From Arthrobacter sp. AQ5-06 (GTDB lineage Bacteria > Actinomycetota > Actinomycetes > Actinomycetales > Micrococcaceae), in the NCBI RefSeq assembly GCF_003287955.1, contig NZ_QMKP01000001.1:124001-188000 (forward strand): a stretch of DNA of 64,000 nucleotides, given 5' to 3'. The notes beneath the pieces are model-generated. The model was not told the origin of the DNA, did not search any database, and saw only the letters and a program-made list of their open reading frames with translations. The position numbers were made by a program, and so were the translations under genes. Positions 1 to 9,610 of this stretch are shown one piece after another. How positions within the stretch are numbered: the stretch's first letter is position 1; the number at the start of each line of letters is the position of its first letter.

Positions 1-1
1 A

Positions 2-2524
2 GCCGTCTCCGAGCTGGGCCCGGACACCTGGACGTTGCAGCTGCGCAGCGGACCGTCGTCCGGCACAACGCCTTACGGTTGCCTGGCTTTCCTGCTGGCA
101 CGGCTTCCCCAAGCGTACATGGGTTCGCCCACAGCCATCCTTCGTGGCATTACCTCCCTCATCAAAAGCGATGCCGCGGGGCGCCAGTGTGTCATCACCC
201 TGGACACCGCCGGCAGCATTGATGACATGAGCGCCGGTGTCCTGCTCAACATCCTCCTGACCGGGACCGCCCGCATGGTGGCCGTGGCGCCCATGATCAG
301 TGATCTTCCGGCCGACTTCCACTGGCTCCTCAACGACCGACGGCTCACCGAGGTCAGGCTGGACAACCTCAATGAGCTGCAGACCCGCCAGGTGCTGCTT
401 TCCCTGCTGGGCCACCGGGTCTCGGCCTCCCTGGTCAGCACCTTCCACACCATGGTTGGCGGCAACCCACTGCTCCTGAAAGCGCTTGTAACCGAGCAGC
501 AGCATTCGGGGAACCTGGTTCTGTCGGACTCCGTCTGGACACTTCGGGACAAGGTGGTGCTTGACGGCGCGGCCAGCCTTGACGACATCGTGCGGTCCCA
601 GTGGACCCGGAAGTCTCCGGAGGAACGGGATGTCATAGAGATGCTCTCCTGCGCCCGCAGCGTGGAACTGTCCAGGTTGACCGCCGTCTACGGTGCCGGT
701 GTTGTGGCGGACATGGAAGATTCGGGCCTGCTGGAGATCGACGCTTCGGACAGCCGGTGGGTTTCACTGCGTGAAAAGTACCTCGGCGACGTTGTCCGCT
801 CCTGGCTCAGCATCACTCGGCGGAGGGAGCTGCGGAGCCTGCTTCTGGGCGGTAAGGAACCTGACCCTGCCACGATGACGGTGGAAGAGCTGATGGCGTT
901 CGGCGCCTGGACGCAGGAATGCGAGGCCGAGTTGAGTCCGGCCATGGCGCTGGCCGCTGCCGAAGCCGCAGTGCAACTCTTTGACCCTTATTCTGCCCTC
1001 AAGTATGCCGAGACACTGAAGCGGAATGATCCTCAATGGGTGCCTGCCCAGCGGCAGAGGGCTGCAGCGCACTTGCTTATGGACCTCCCGGTGCAGGCCA
1101 TGGCAGCACTGGACGATATTTCCCAGCCACAGCTGGACAACTTGGACGTTGAAGAGTTCGCCCGGGTGGTCGAGGCCAAATCACGGGTCATGGTCTGGCT
1201 CCCCGAACACACCGCTCGGGTGCCAGCGCTGCTACAGACGGCACGGGAGCGGCTCGGTGTGGAGCCAGGAATCGCGAAGGGGTGGCCGGAGCCGCTGGCT
1301 GCTGCGGCCAACCGGATCAGCCTGAGCGAATTCAAGTACCAGGCCTTCGTGGGGGACTATGCTTCCGTCTTGCCGGCGCTGGAAGCCGCTGCGGACCCCG
1401 GGCAGAATCCGGACACCTGGTTCAGGATGAACTCAGCGGTGATCCTGATGAGCGCGCTGTCCATGACCGGGCGGGAAATGGACGCCCTGAGCCTGATGAG
1501 GCAGTTGGGCGGGCAGATCTCGGACTCCGCCGAGATCGTGGGGCTGCGTGAGAGGTTCGCCGGCCGGGCGTACAACGTGCTCCTGATGGCAGGGCAGTGG
1601 CGCCGGTGCATCGACCTCCTGGATCCGCCTTCCGCGCGCGAGTTCCACCGGCTCCCTTACCGTAGCGCCGCCGCGGAGCTCGCGGCCGGCATCGCCTACG
1701 TCTACTCGGGCCGCGGTGCCGTGGCCCTTGATTCGCTGCTCTCGGCCGCTGCACAGCTGGAGCTGCGGCCCGTCCAGAGCATGCTCCGCGCCGCCTACGC
1801 TGCCATAGCCTTCGCGTATGCGCAGACCGGCAATGCCGGGCAGTCCCGGAAGTATCTTGACAGGCTGCAGCGGACAGTCGGTGCCGCTGACCATGCGCTC
1901 CGGAGCCGCACTGAATTCTGCGCTGATATGGCCGCCCGTTGGCTGGGGGACAGTGACGCAGCCACCCGCCTGAAGCAATCTGCCCGCCGTGACATCGCAG
2001 CAGGCAGGTTCACCCTTGCCGGGATCAGCCTGCTCGGAGCCACCGTCAACGGCACGGAAGCTGACTTCCGGCTGATGGAACAAGTGGCCGGGCACCGGCA
2101 GGGCCCCTTGGCGGAAATTTCCCGGCTGATTGCTGTGGGCAGCCGGACCCGCGACGCCAAAACGTTGCTTGCCGGCGGGGAGCTGGCGGCCACGCTGGAA
2201 CTGGATGCCGTTGAGGCCCGTTGCATGGCGCTGGCCGTTGACTACGCCCGGCAGGCCGGTGACTCGGTCTCAGCCAGGTCTGCACAGGCCCGGCTGGACA
2301 TCCTCGCAGCCACCGTGGCGAGCCTGCCGATCGTACCGAGCAGCGGCAGCCCGCTCCTGACCGCCAGGGAGAGGCAGATCGCGCGGCTGGCCGGCCGCGG
2401 CGCATCCAACCGTGACATCGCCGTGGAGATGGGAGTGTCCGTGCGCACCGTGGAAGGCCACCTCTACCAGGTCTTTACCAAGCTCGGAGTAACGTCCAGG
2501 GGTGATCTGACTGGACTCGTCTAA
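2..2524 (+). CDS. LuxR-family ATPase transcriptional regulator, 5' end outside window
   Basis: This is a large signal-transduction ATPase with a C-terminal LuxR DNA-binding domain (LAL-like). The frame is open to the window edge, so the start and Walker A motif lie upstream. The first visible residues align with the stretch just after Walker A in the next gene. The middle is a long alpha-helical, TPR-like region rich in Ala and Leu. The last about 60 residues are a GerE/LuxR helix-turn-helix, starting LTARERQIARLAGRG and containing SVRTVEGHLYQVFTKLGV. Target genes and ligand are unknown. It is a tandem paralogue of the gene that follows 58 bp downstream, with which it is probably co-transcribed. 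Confidence 0.85.
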   Translation, partial: AVSELGPDTWTLQLRSGPSSGTTPYGCLAFLLARLPQAYMGSPTAILRGITSLIKSDAAGRQCVITLDTAGSIDDMSAGVLLNILLTGTARMVAVAPMISDLPADFHWLLNDRRLTEVRLDNLNELQTRQVLLSLLGHRVSASLVSTFHTMVGGNPLLLKALVTEQQHSGNLVLSDSVWTLRDKVVLDGAASLDDIVRSQWTRKSPEERDVIEMLSCARSVELSRLTAVYGAGVVADMEDSGLLEIDASDSRWVSLREKYLGDVVRSWLSITRRRELRSLLLGGKEPDPATMTVEELMAFGAWTQECEAELSPAMALAAAEAAVQLFDPYSALKYAETLKRNDPQWVPAQRQRAAAHLLMDLPVQAMAALDDISQPQLDNLDVEEFARVVEAKSRVMVWLPEHTARVPALLQTARERLGVEPGIAKGWPEPLAAAANRISLSEFKYQAFVGDYASVLPALEAAADPGQNPDTWFRMNSAVILMSALSMTGREMDALSLMRQLGGQISDSAEIVGLRERFAGRAYNVLLMAGQWRRCIDLLDPPSAREFHRLPYRSAAAELAAGIAYVYSGRGAVALDSLLSAAAQLELRPVQSMLRAAYAAIAFAYAQTGNAGQSRKYLDRLQRTVGAADHALRSRTEFCADMAARWLGDSDAATRLKQSARRDIAAGRFTLAGISLLGATVNGTEADFRLMEQVAGHRQGPLAEISRLIAVGSRTRDAKTLLAGGELAATLELDAVEARCMALAVDYARQAGDSVSARSAQARLDILAATVASLPIVPSSGSPLLTARERQIARLAGRGASNRDIAVEMGVSVRTVEGHLYQVFTKLGVTSRGDLTGLV

Positions 2525-2582
2525 CGGCCACGCAGCCAAACCGGGAACGCCGTATCGACTACTCACGGGCCGGCGTGAACCG

Positions 2583-5231
2583 TTGGAGCGGATCTGTAAC
2601 ATCCTCCGCAACCGCACGAGCCAGGCAGTGTTCCTCATGGCGGGCCCGGGCATCGGGAAGTCAACGCTGACCGAGGCCATCACCGAGCGGCTTGCCCAGG
2701 AGATGATCATTGTTCAGATCCATGGAAGTTCGTCGCTATCCGGCGTTCCCTTTGGAGTCCTGGCGCCCTACACAGCGGAGCTGACGGCCGAGGACTCGGT
2801 GTCTCCGGTGGCTGTGCTGCGGTCCGTGTGGAGGTACTTTGAGAAGCTGAAAGCCGGCAAGGATACCCCGTTGCTTCTGATGATGGATGACGCCCATCAC
2901 CTGGACGAGGCAACGGCCAGCATTGTGGCCGACCTAATCTCCGCCGGCTGGGCCACCGTGCTTGCTGCCGGCAGACCGCGGCCCGGGCTGCCGCAGCCAC
3001 TCGCGCAGCTCTGGTATGACGGCCTGGCTGACCGCGTGGATCTCCGTCCCATGAACCGGGAGCAGATCGAGGAGGTCCTCTCCCATGCACTTGATGGAAC
3101 AGTCCCGGCCGGAACCATTGACACTATCTGGAGCGCGTCAGGCGGAAATCCGCGGATTCTTGATGCCTTGCTGCACGATGCCGCAGAGCGGGGCGAACTC
3201 GCAAAGCGGAACGGGATCTGGATGCTGCTGGGCGCCTTGCCCGCCGACGGACCCAGGCTCACCGAGGTGGTGGTGAAGGACATGCTCCGCCGCAGCCCGG
3301 AAGAGCAGGAAGTCCTGAAACTTGTCGCCCTCGCCGGGCCAGTGAGCCGGAAGGTGATCGAGGATTCTTTTGGCGCCGAAGTGGTGCGCACGCTGCTGGA
3401 CCAGCAGATGATTGTCGAAAGTTCCGGCATTCCAGCCGATCTCCGGATCTGGAACTCCGTGTTCGGCGAGGCGCTCCGCACCAGTATCTCGGTGTCCCGG
3501 AGCCTGCAGTTGCTGGAAACAATCCGGGATCAGCTGGGAACCGCACCCGAAGGGTGTGAGGGCAGGATGAGGGCCGTGGAATGGGCCCTGGAGTGTGGAT
3601 TGAAAATATCCGATCCCGAGCTGCTCGAGGCGGCCGGCACCGCCCTGGTCCACTCCCGGAACCGGAGCAGTCGCACGATGGCGGCGAAGGTCACCGACCC
3701 GGACCTCGTGCCGCGGGCACAGGCTGTCCAGGCAAGGGCCTTATTCAATGAAGGCGACTTTGTGGGTGCGGCCAAGCTCCTGGACGGATGCTGGCTGCAG
3801 CTGGGGAACGGTGCCTGGGCTGTCCCGGTCTTCATGCTCAGGGCTGTGGCACACCAGGCCCTGGGAACACCGCTGGCAGTGTTCGCAGCCGATTCCCGCG
3901 CAGCGCTCCAGGGTGCGGGCGCCATGACGGCGGGACCGGATGCTGTGCCGCCGGATTCCCAAGAGACACCCGGTGCTCCTGCCGGGCCCTGGCAGGAGTG
4001 CTTGCTCCGCCTGTTGGAACTTGGCGAAGCCGGCAGCCACCAGGCCTTGGAGGCCGAGGTCCAGGAACTTCGGAGCAGCCGCACCGGCGATGCCACGGAC
4101 GACGCCCTGCGTGCTGTGGGACTCGCGCTGCTGGCCCATTCGCTTGCCTCGGCCGGACGTGCCGTCCAGGGGCTGGATACCGCCTTGATGGCGGCCTCAG
4201 AACTTCCCTCCCTGCAGGGTGGCGTGTTCTTCTTTAATGAATTTGTCCTTGGCCGCCTGGTGGCAGATTACCTGGCCATGGGGGAGTGGGACTCGGCGGA
4301 ACGGGAGTTGGCGAACTACGCCGCCGGACAACCGCGGGGTGTCGCATATTTCGGCGGCAGCCTTGAGGTGCTCCGTGGCTACTCGCTGCTGCGGCAGGGG
4401 CGGATGGAACGCGCCTATCAAACGCTGTTGCCGGCTGTGGAGACCTTGAGACTCAACGATCCGCTGCAGATGTTCCGGTTTGGTTCCGGGCTGGCGTTTT
4501 ATGTAGCGGCGAGGCTCGGTGATGCCGCCCAGGCCTGCCGGCTTGAGCTGGATTATAAGGATTCACCGCAGGGCTCCACCGGCGACGGACTCCTTGCGAA
4601 GGCGTACGCCGCAGCAGCATCGGAGTATGTAGCGCATGACGGAAAAGGCCTGGCGTCCCTCCACACACTGGCAACCACGCCCGAGGTGACCACCCGGGCC
4701 GGGACACTTCTGGAACTCTTGGCTCTCTGCTGGGACCTGGGCGACCATTCAGTGATCCCTTTGGTCCACTCACTGGCGGGGAGCGTTGAAGGCCGCTGGG
4801 CCGCTGCAATGCTCACCCTGGCGGGGCATTGGGAGTCCGCGGACGCGGATTCCATCATGGACACGGCGGCCATGCTAGAAGGCGCGGGATTCGTAAACCT
4901 TGCGCGGGAGGCCTACGCGCGGTCGAGCACCGTCCTTGAGAGCTCCGGTGAGCGCCGGCGGGCCCGGCAGGCGGTGGCCCTGCGGGAGAAGTGTGACCAC
5001 GAACTGGGCGAGCGGTTCCGGGAAGGCCATTTCATCGCCGCAGCACCCAGCGTGAACCTCACGCGCCGGGAACAGGACATCGTAGAGCTCGCTGTGCAGG
5101 GTCTCACCGACAGGGAGATCGCACAAAAGCTCATGGTGTCCGTGCGTACTGTGGAGGGCCACCTTTACCGCACCTACGTCAAACTCGGCGTGCGGAGCCG
5201 CGACGAACTGGCTTCAGCCCTTCCGCACTAG
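2583..5231 (+). CDS. LuxR-family ATPase transcriptional regulator
   Basis: This is a second LAL-type regulator of 882 residues. Walker A is GPGIGKST at about residues 22-29 and a Walker B-like LLLMMDDAHHLD follows at about 98-109. The rest is a helical repeat region and a C-terminal LuxR helix-turn-helix (LTRREQDIVELAVQGLTDRE, then SVRTVEGHLYRTYVKLGV). The start is uncertain. The listed start is TTG at 2583, but the frame is open back to a CTG at 2511, and the extra residues (LLTGRREPLE) look like the usual family N-terminus. No ATG, GTG or TTG exists in that upstream stretch. It is likely co-regulated with the preceding paralogue. Ligand and targets cannot be read from the sequence. Confidence 0.85.
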   Translation: MERICNILRNRTSQAVFLMAGPGIGKSTLTEAITERLAQEMIIVQIHGSSSLSGVPFGVLAPYTAELTAEDSVSPVAVLRSVWRYFEKLKAGKDTPLLLMMDDAHHLDEATASIVADLISAGWATVLAAGRPRPGLPQPLAQLWYDGLADRVDLRPMNREQIEEVLSHALDGTVPAGTIDTIWSASGGNPRILDALLHDAAERGELAKRNGIWMLLGALPADGPRLTEVVVKDMLRRSPEEQEVLKLVALAGPVSRKVIEDSFGAEVVRTLLDQQMIVESSGIPADLRIWNSVFGEALRTSISVSRSLQLLETIRDQLGTAPEGCEGRMRAVEWALECGLKISDPELLEAAGTALVHSRNRSSRTMAAKVTDPDLVPRAQAVQARALFNEGDFVGAAKLLDGCWLQLGNGAWAVPVFMLRAVAHQALGTPLAVFAADSRAALQGAGAMTAGPDAVPPDSQETPGAPAGPWQECLLRLLELGEAGSHQALEAEVQELRSSRTGDATDDALRAVGLALLAHSLASAGRAVQGLDTALMAASELPSLQGGVFFFNEFVLGRLVADYLAMGEWDSAERELANYAAGQPRGVAYFGGSLEVLRGYSLLRQGRMERAYQTLLPAVETLRLNDPLQMFRFGSGLAFYVAARLGDAAQACRLELDYKDSPQGSTGDGLLAKAYAAAASEYVAHDGKGLASLHTLATTPEVTTRAGTLLELLALCWDLGDHSVIPLVHSLAGSVEGRWAAAMLTLAGHWESADADSIMDTAAMLEGAGFVNLAREAYARSSTVLESSGERRRARQAVALREKCDHELGERFREGHFIAAAPSVNLTRREQDIVELAVQGLTDREIAQKLMVSVRTVEGHLYRTYVKLGVRSRDELASALPH

Positions 5232-5638
5232 GCCTGCGGGCGGATGCGCCTGCGCACGGGCGTCCAGATACGCGTAGCTGCGGAGGGTAATGCGTAGCCC
5301 CGGCGCGAAAAAGTAGAGTACTGCCTACTCGTGTGCGGGGCTTCCGCATGCGATTGACTTAGCACGGCAGGAAAACACGGAGCCACAAGAACCGCGGACC
5401 GGCCAACAGACTTTTCAGGCCTCTTTTTGACGCGAGCTTCCGGCCCTGGGGCTGGATCGAAACGGGGCCGGCGACGTCAGAGTCTTCCGAGACCGAGACT
5501 CTCCCCCCAGCCGTCGCCGGCCCTCACTTCCGCGGGCTGAAGCCCGGAGCTGCTGTGGCGGTGGCCCATCCGGCCGCCGCCACAGTGGTGTTGTGGGACA
5601 ATTGAGTGTCAATCCATTGGCACCTCAAGGAGTTAGCT
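5232..5638. promoter_or_regulatory. Intergenic region upstream of sufS with three consecutive hairpins
   Basis: This is a 407-bp gene-free stretch. It holds three perfect inverted repeats in a row: 5465-5475 pairs with 5513-5523 (11 bp, enclosing a second 6-bp stem 5479-5484/5497-5502); 5533-5538 pairs with 5541-5546; and 5553-5561 pairs with 5577-5585 (9 bp). The first could be the terminator of the LuxR pair, although no T-run follows. The others would lie in the leader of sufS. An AGTAG...CTACT dyad lies near 5315. No coding signal was seen. Confidence 0.55.
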
Positions 5639-6964
5639 TTGGCCCTAGTATCAACGCCTGCCACGCTGGAACGCGCAGTGCCGGCCATGGATAACGCCGA
5701 AGTCCTCAGGATTCGAAACGACTTCCCCGTGCTTGGCCAGCTGGTGAACGGCAAGCCCCTGGTGTACCTCGATTCGGGCGCCACCTCGCAAAACCCGCTG
5801 AGTGTCATCGAAGCTGAGCAGGAGTTTTACGAACAGCGCAACGCTGCCGTGCACCGCGGGGCCCACTACCTTGCCGTGGAAGCAACAGAGGTTTTCGAGG
5901 ATGCCCGCCAGACCATGGCGGACTTCATCGGTGCCGACTACGCGGAGACGGTGTGGACCTCCAACGCCACCGAAGGCCTGAACCTGGTCAGCTACGCGCT
6001 GTCCAACGCCTCGTTGTGGGCGGCGCAGGGGCGCGGTGACGCCCGGCTGAAAGACCTCGCAGTCGGCCCGGGTGACCAGATCGTGGTGACCGAAATGGAG
6101 CACCACGCCAACCTGATCCCTTGGCAGGAACTGGCGTTCCGCACCGGCGCCACGCTGCGCTACATCCCCATCGACGACGCCGGTGCCCTGCGGCTGGACA
6201 TTGCGGCCGAGATCCTGGGAAGCAAAACCAAGGTCCTCGCCTTCACCCACGCCTCCAACGTGTTGGGCACGATTAATCCCGTGCAGGAACTGGTCGCGCT
6301 GGGGCGGCAGGCCGGGGCCCTGGTGGTCCTGGACGCCTGCCAGTCCGCACCGCACCTGCCGTTGAACGTCAAGGAGCTGGACGTCGACTTCGCGGTCTTC
6401 TCCGGCCACAAGATGTTGGCGCCTACCGGAATCGGTGTCCTCTACGGCAAGCAGGACCTCCTGGACGCGCTGCCGCCGTTCCTCACCGGTGGTTCCATGA
6501 TCACCACCGTGACCATGGAACGGGCCGAGTACCTGCCCGCGCCGCAGCGCTTCGAGGCCGGCACCCAGCGCATCTCGCAGGTCGTTGCCCTGGCCGCCGC
6601 AGCCAACTACCTCACGGAAACCGGTCTGGACCGCGTCCACCGCTGGGAATCGGAGCTCGGCCAGCGGATGGTGGCCGGGCTGGAGTCTATTCCCGGCATC
6701 CGCGTCTTGGGGCCCGCCGCAGGACAGGAACGGATCGGCCTCGCCGCGTTCGACGTTGCCGGTGTGCACGCGCACGACGTCGGGCAGTTCCTGGATTCCC
6801 GGGGCATCGCCGTCCGTGTGGGTCACCATTGCGCCCAGCCGCTGCATCGCCGCTTGGGCTTGACCGCAACCACCAGGGCAAGCGCCTACCTGTACAACAC
6901 CACCGACGACGTCGACGCCTTCCTGGAATCCGTCGCCGGAGTCCGCTCCTACTTCCGCGTCTAG
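5639..6964 (+). CDS. sufS: Cysteine desulfurase SufS
   Basis: This is a PLP-dependent class V aminotransferase-fold enzyme. It removes sulfur from L-cysteine and passes it as a persulfide to SufU for Fe-S cluster assembly. Family signatures are LVYLDSGATSQNP near the N-terminus, TEMEHHANLIPWQ, the PLP-lysine motif FSGHKMLAPTGIG, and the active-site Cys in RVGHHCAQPLHRRLG close to the C-terminus. The chosen start is TTG 5639, because AAGGAG (5627-5632) sits 6 nt before it. A GTG at 5606 would lengthen the protein without a ribosome site. The product is about 441 residues. It is followed 24 bp later by sufU, as expected for the SufS-SufU pair of Gram-positive bacteria. Confidence 0.95.
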   Translation: MALVSTPATLERAVPAMDNAEVLRIRNDFPVLGQLVNGKPLVYLDSGATSQNPLSVIEAEQEFYEQRNAAVHRGAHYLAVEATEVFEDARQTMADFIGADYAETVWTSNATEGLNLVSYALSNASLWAAQGRGDARLKDLAVGPGDQIVVTEMEHHANLIPWQELAFRTGATLRYIPIDDAGALRLDIAAEILGSKTKVLAFTHASNVLGTINPVQELVALGRQAGALVVLDACQSAPHLPLNVKELDVDFAVFSGHKMLAPTGIGVLYGKQDLLDALPPFLTGGSMITTVTMERAEYLPAPQRFEAGTQRISQVVALAAAANYLTETGLDRVHRWESELGQRMVAGLESIPGIRVLGPAAGQERIGLAAFDVAGVHAHDVGQFLDSRGIAVRVGHHCAQPLHRRLGLTATTRASAYLYNTTDDVDAFLESVAGVRSYFRV

Positions 6965-6988
6965 CGCGATCACCGAAGGTAAACCACC

Positions 6989-7438
6989 ATGAGCCTTGAC
7001 CAGCTGTATCAGCAGATCATCCTTGACCATTCCAAGGCGCGTTACGGCAGTGGGCTGGCGGGCGTCGCCGCGCCGGCCGGGGCGTCCACGGGCCAGTCCC
7101 ACCAGCTCAACCCGGTCTGCGGCGACGAAGTCACGCTGCGGGTGGCTGTGGAAGACGGCAAGGTGGCGCAGATTTCATGGGACGGCGAAGGGTGTTCCAT
7201 CTCGATGGCATCGGCTTCGGTCCTCAGCGAGCTCGCGGAGGGAATGACCGTGGACGAATTCCAAGCCGTCATAGGCAGCTTCCGCGAAGTCCTCCGCTCG
7301 CGGGGGAAGATCCACGCCGATCCCGAGATCCTGGGCGACGCCGCGGCTTTCGAGGGTGTGGCCCGCTACGCCGCGCGCGTTAAGTGCGCCATGATTTCCT
7401 GGGTGGCTGCCGAGGACGCGCTGAACCAGGCAGCCTAG
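6989..7438 (+). CDS. sufU: SufU, Fe-S assembly sulfurtransferase/scaffold protein
   Basis: This 149-residue protein is of the SufU/IscU-like family. It takes persulfide sulfur from SufS and delivers it to the SUF scaffold. The zinc/sulfur-binding cysteines are visible in LNPVCGDEVTL, in WDGEGCSISMASASV and in the C-terminal RVKCAMISW. The gap between the first and second Cys region contains the insertion typical of SufU as opposed to IscU. The gene lies directly after sufS with an AAGG ribosome site, forming an operon. It converges with nhaA, whose stop is only 15 bp away. Confidence 0.95.
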   Translation: MSLDQLYQQIILDHSKARYGSGLAGVAAPAGASTGQSHQLNPVCGDEVTLRVAVEDGKVAQISWDGEGCSISMASASVLSELAEGMTVDEFQAVIGSFREVLRSRGKIHADPEILGDAAAFEGVARYAARVKCAMISWVAAEDALNQAA

Positions 7439-7453
7439 GCCGGACCGCGGCCG

Positions 7454-8767
7454 TCAGCCCCGGCGCTCGAAAACGTCAGGGACGCCGTCGCCGTCGGCAT
7501 CACGCCGTTCCGCAAGTTCCACTGCGCGGTAATGCCGGTTCCGCAGCCGGAGCACCACGGCGGCAAGCAGGGCGGCAACCAGTGATCCGGTGAGGACGGC
7601 CACCTTCGCATGGTCATCGTGGGCCGAGCCGGCACCGAAGCTCAGTTCGGCGATCAGCAGCGACACCGTGAAGCCCACTCCGGCCAACAGCGCCAGGCCC
7701 GCAACATCGATCCAGGCGAGGCCGTCGTCGAGCTTTGCCCTGGTGGTCTTCGTGATCAGGTAGGTAGTGCCGAACACGCCAATCGTCTTGCCGGCCACCA
7801 AGGCAGCCACAATTCCCACCGCCACCGAATCCGCCAGGGCCGACCGGAAGCCGTCGAGGCCGCCCACGGCAACTCCGGCGGAAAAGAAGGCGAAGACCGG
7901 GACGGCGAAACCTGCCGAAAGCGGGCGGAGCCGGTGTTCCAGGGACTCAGCCATACCGGAACCCGTCTCACCGCGTTTGCGCGACGCCAGCACTGGCACG
8001 GCAAACCCGAGCAGCACACCCGCCACTGTGGCGTGGACACCGGAAGCGTGCACGAGTCCCCAGGTGGCGGCGGCCAGCGGCAGCAGCAGGTACCAGCTGC
8101 GGACCCTCCTCTGGACCAGCAGGGTAAAGAGCCCCAGCGGAACCAGTGCCGCCAACAAGAAGAGCGGCTGCAGTCCGGACGAGTAGAAGAAGGCGATGAT
8201 GCCGATGGCCAGCAGGTCATCCACTACGGCCAAGGTCAGCAGGAAGGTCCGGAGGGCCGCAGGCAGGTGGGTATTGATGACGGCCAGGACGGCCAGGGCA
8301 AAGGCAATATCGGTGGCTGTGGGAATGGCCCAGCCCCGCAGGCTCTCAGCGCCCTGGCCCAGGTTCACCAGCGTGTAAATCACGGCCGGAACTGCGACCC
8401 CTCCCACAGCCGCGGCCACCGGAACCACCGCCTTGGACACCTTGCGGAGCTCGCCGGAGACAAACTCCCGCTTGAGTTCCAGGCCCGCCAGGAAGAAGAA
8501 GATGGCCAGGAGACCGTCCGACGCCCAATGCCCCAGGGAGAGCCGGAGGTGCCAGGGCTCATAACCGATTTTTAGGTCCCGCAGCGCGAAGTAGCCCTCC
8601 GCCGCCGGCGAGTTGGCCCAGAGGAGGGCCGCAGCGGTGGCCAGCAGCAGGAGGGCACCGCCGGCTGTTTCCAGCCTGAGGATCTCTGAGATCCGCAGGA
8701 ATTCAGGGTAGCTTGAGCGGCTGAGGACATTAGCAGCGAAGGTAGGGCGGGAAGGGCGCTTGGCCAT
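7454..8767 (-). CDS. nhaA: Na+/H+ antiporter NhaA
   Basis: This is an integral membrane sodium/proton antiporter of 437 residues, close to the usual NhaA length, with about 12 hydrophobic segments. Recognisable parts are [18 protein letters not shown], the segment [19 protein letters not shown], and [20 protein letters not shown]. The last carries the adjacent Asp-Asp pair (D163/D164 in E. coli) that binds Na+. It should export Na+ for pH and salt homeostasis. The start ATG at 8767 is preceded by AGGAGCCACC. An inverted repeat (8789-8811) sits just upstream. The highly charged C-terminal tail ([18 protein letters not shown]) is not part of the core fold. Confidence 0.95.
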   Translation of the reverse strand: MAKRPSRPTFAANVLSRSSYPEFLRISEILRLETAGGALLLLATAAALLWANSPAAEGYFALRDLKIGYEPWHLRLSLGHWASDGLLAIFFFLAGLELKREFVSGELRKVSKAVVPVAAAVGGVAVPAVIYTLVNLGQGAESLRGWAIPTATDIAFALAVLAVINTHLPAALRTFLLTLAVVDDLLAIGIIAFFYSSGLQPLFLLAALVPLGLFTLLVQRRVRSWYLLLPLAAATWGLVHASGVHATVAGVLLGFAVPVLASRKRGETGSGMAESLEHRLRPLSAGFAVPVFAFFSAGVAVGGLDGFRSALADSVAVGIVAALVAGKTIGVFGTTYLITKTTRAKLDDGLAWIDVAGLALLAGVGFTVSLLIAELSFGAGSAHDDHAKVAVLTGSLVAALLAAVVLRLRNRHYRAVELAERRDADGDGVPDVFERRG

Positions 8768-8788
8768 GGGTGGCTCCTGGAATTAAGG

Positions 8789-8811
8789 GGTCGGCAAAAC
8801 TATTGCCGACC
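8789..8811 (-). terminator. Perfect 9-bp hairpin between the SCO4848-like gene and nhaA
   Basis: GGTCGGCAA (8789-8797) pairs with TTGCCGACC (8803-8811) around a 5-nt loop. It lies 22 bp upstream of the nhaA start codon and 27 bp after the upstream gene's stop. It could be a terminator for the upstream gene or an attenuator in the nhaA leader. There is no strong T-run, so the role is inferred. Confidence 0.45.
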
Positions 8812-8838
8812 AGACTTCCCGGCGCACCTGTGACCAGC

Positions 8839-9060
8839 CTACCCGAGCAGGCCCATAACCCCGATCACGCCGGTGGCAGCTCCCAGCACCATGGAGATGC
8901 TGACCAGCACCAGGTGGACGGTGAGGAACTTTGTGGCCTTCCCGGCGGCGTCCCGCGCCCGGGGATCCTTCATTACGCGGCGCAGGAACTGCGGCCAGAC
9001 CACCAGGGACCAGGCACCGGCGATGATCAGCAGCCAGGCCGCAAACAGGGGGAGCTGCAT
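8839..9060 (-). CDS. Small SCO4848-like membrane protein
   Basis: This 73-residue protein has two hydrophobic segments (residues about 5-22 and 46-70) separated by a charged loop containing PQFLRRVMKDPRARD. Its layout matches the short actinobacterial membrane proteins of the SCO4848 type, whose function is unknown. It follows the DUF2505 gene by 4 bp on the same strand, so the two are probably co-transcribed. Family assignment rests on pattern memory only. Confidence 0.7.
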   Translation of the reverse strand: MQLPLFAAWLLIIAGAWSLVVWPQFLRRVMKDPRARDAAGKATKFLTVHLVLVSISMVLGAATGVIGVMGLLG

Positions 9061-9064
9061 GGGC

Positions 9065-9562
9065 TTAGTGGCTTTCGAGCCAGGCCTGGGCCTGCTGTGC
9101 CTGGATGTTCAGGGCCTTGGCCACCATTGGCTCAGCTGCTTCGGCGATCTTGCCGCCCAAGAAGGGGACGGAGGACGTGACGCTGCCTGCAAGTTCAACG
9201 CGCGTGCTGCCGCCCTCCGCGACGAGCCGCTGGACCGCGGTCACATCGATGGGGGCGCCGGCGATCTTCAGCGTGATGTTGCTCTGGCGGGAACCGTCGG
9301 CCGCGGGGGCCTCCCAGTTCTCCACCTGCGTCACGGTGAGATTTTCGCCCACGAACTTGCGGGCGATCTCCGGGAGCCGGGTGGTCGGCAGGGTGCGGAC
9401 CGAGGTGGTGCTGAATGCTCCGTCAACGTCTCCGGCCACTTCGAAGGACTCCAGCGTGCCGCCAACGAATTGGCTGGTGTGCCGCTGGAAGTCCTCGTCG
9501 ATAAATACGGCAGCGACGCTGCCGACGGCGTGCGGAAGGGTGGTGGTTGCACTCAGTGCCAT
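9065..9562 (-). CDS. DUF2505 domain protein
   Basis: This 165-residue protein resembles the actinobacterial DUF2505 family, a START/SRPBCC-like fold of unknown function. The N-terminus reads MALSATTTLPHAVGSVAAVF, followed by mixed beta segments and an amphipathic C-terminal helix (KIAEAAEPMVAKALNIQ). The frame allows a start 15 codons upstream at 9607. ATG 9562 is preferred because GGAGGACAC stands directly before it. It probably forms an operon with the small membrane protein 4 bp downstream. No catalytic residues can be named. Confidence 0.8.
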   Translation of the reverse strand: MALSATTTLPHAVGSVAAVFIDEDFQRHTSQFVGGTLESFEVAGDVDGAFSTTSVRTLPTTRLPEIARKFVGENLTVTQVENWEAPAADGSRQSNITLKIAGAPIDVTAVQRLVAEGGSTRVELAGSVTSSVPFLGGKIAEAAEPMVAKALNIQAQQAQAWLESH

Positions 9563-9610
9563 GTGTCCTCCAGTGATGTGTAGGTCAGAACGCTTTTTGC
9601 TCCCCACATC

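Noticed and set aside
5651..7102. 483-residue minus-strand frame over sufS-sufU
   Set aside because: It mirrors sufS and sufU, whose motifs are unmistakable.
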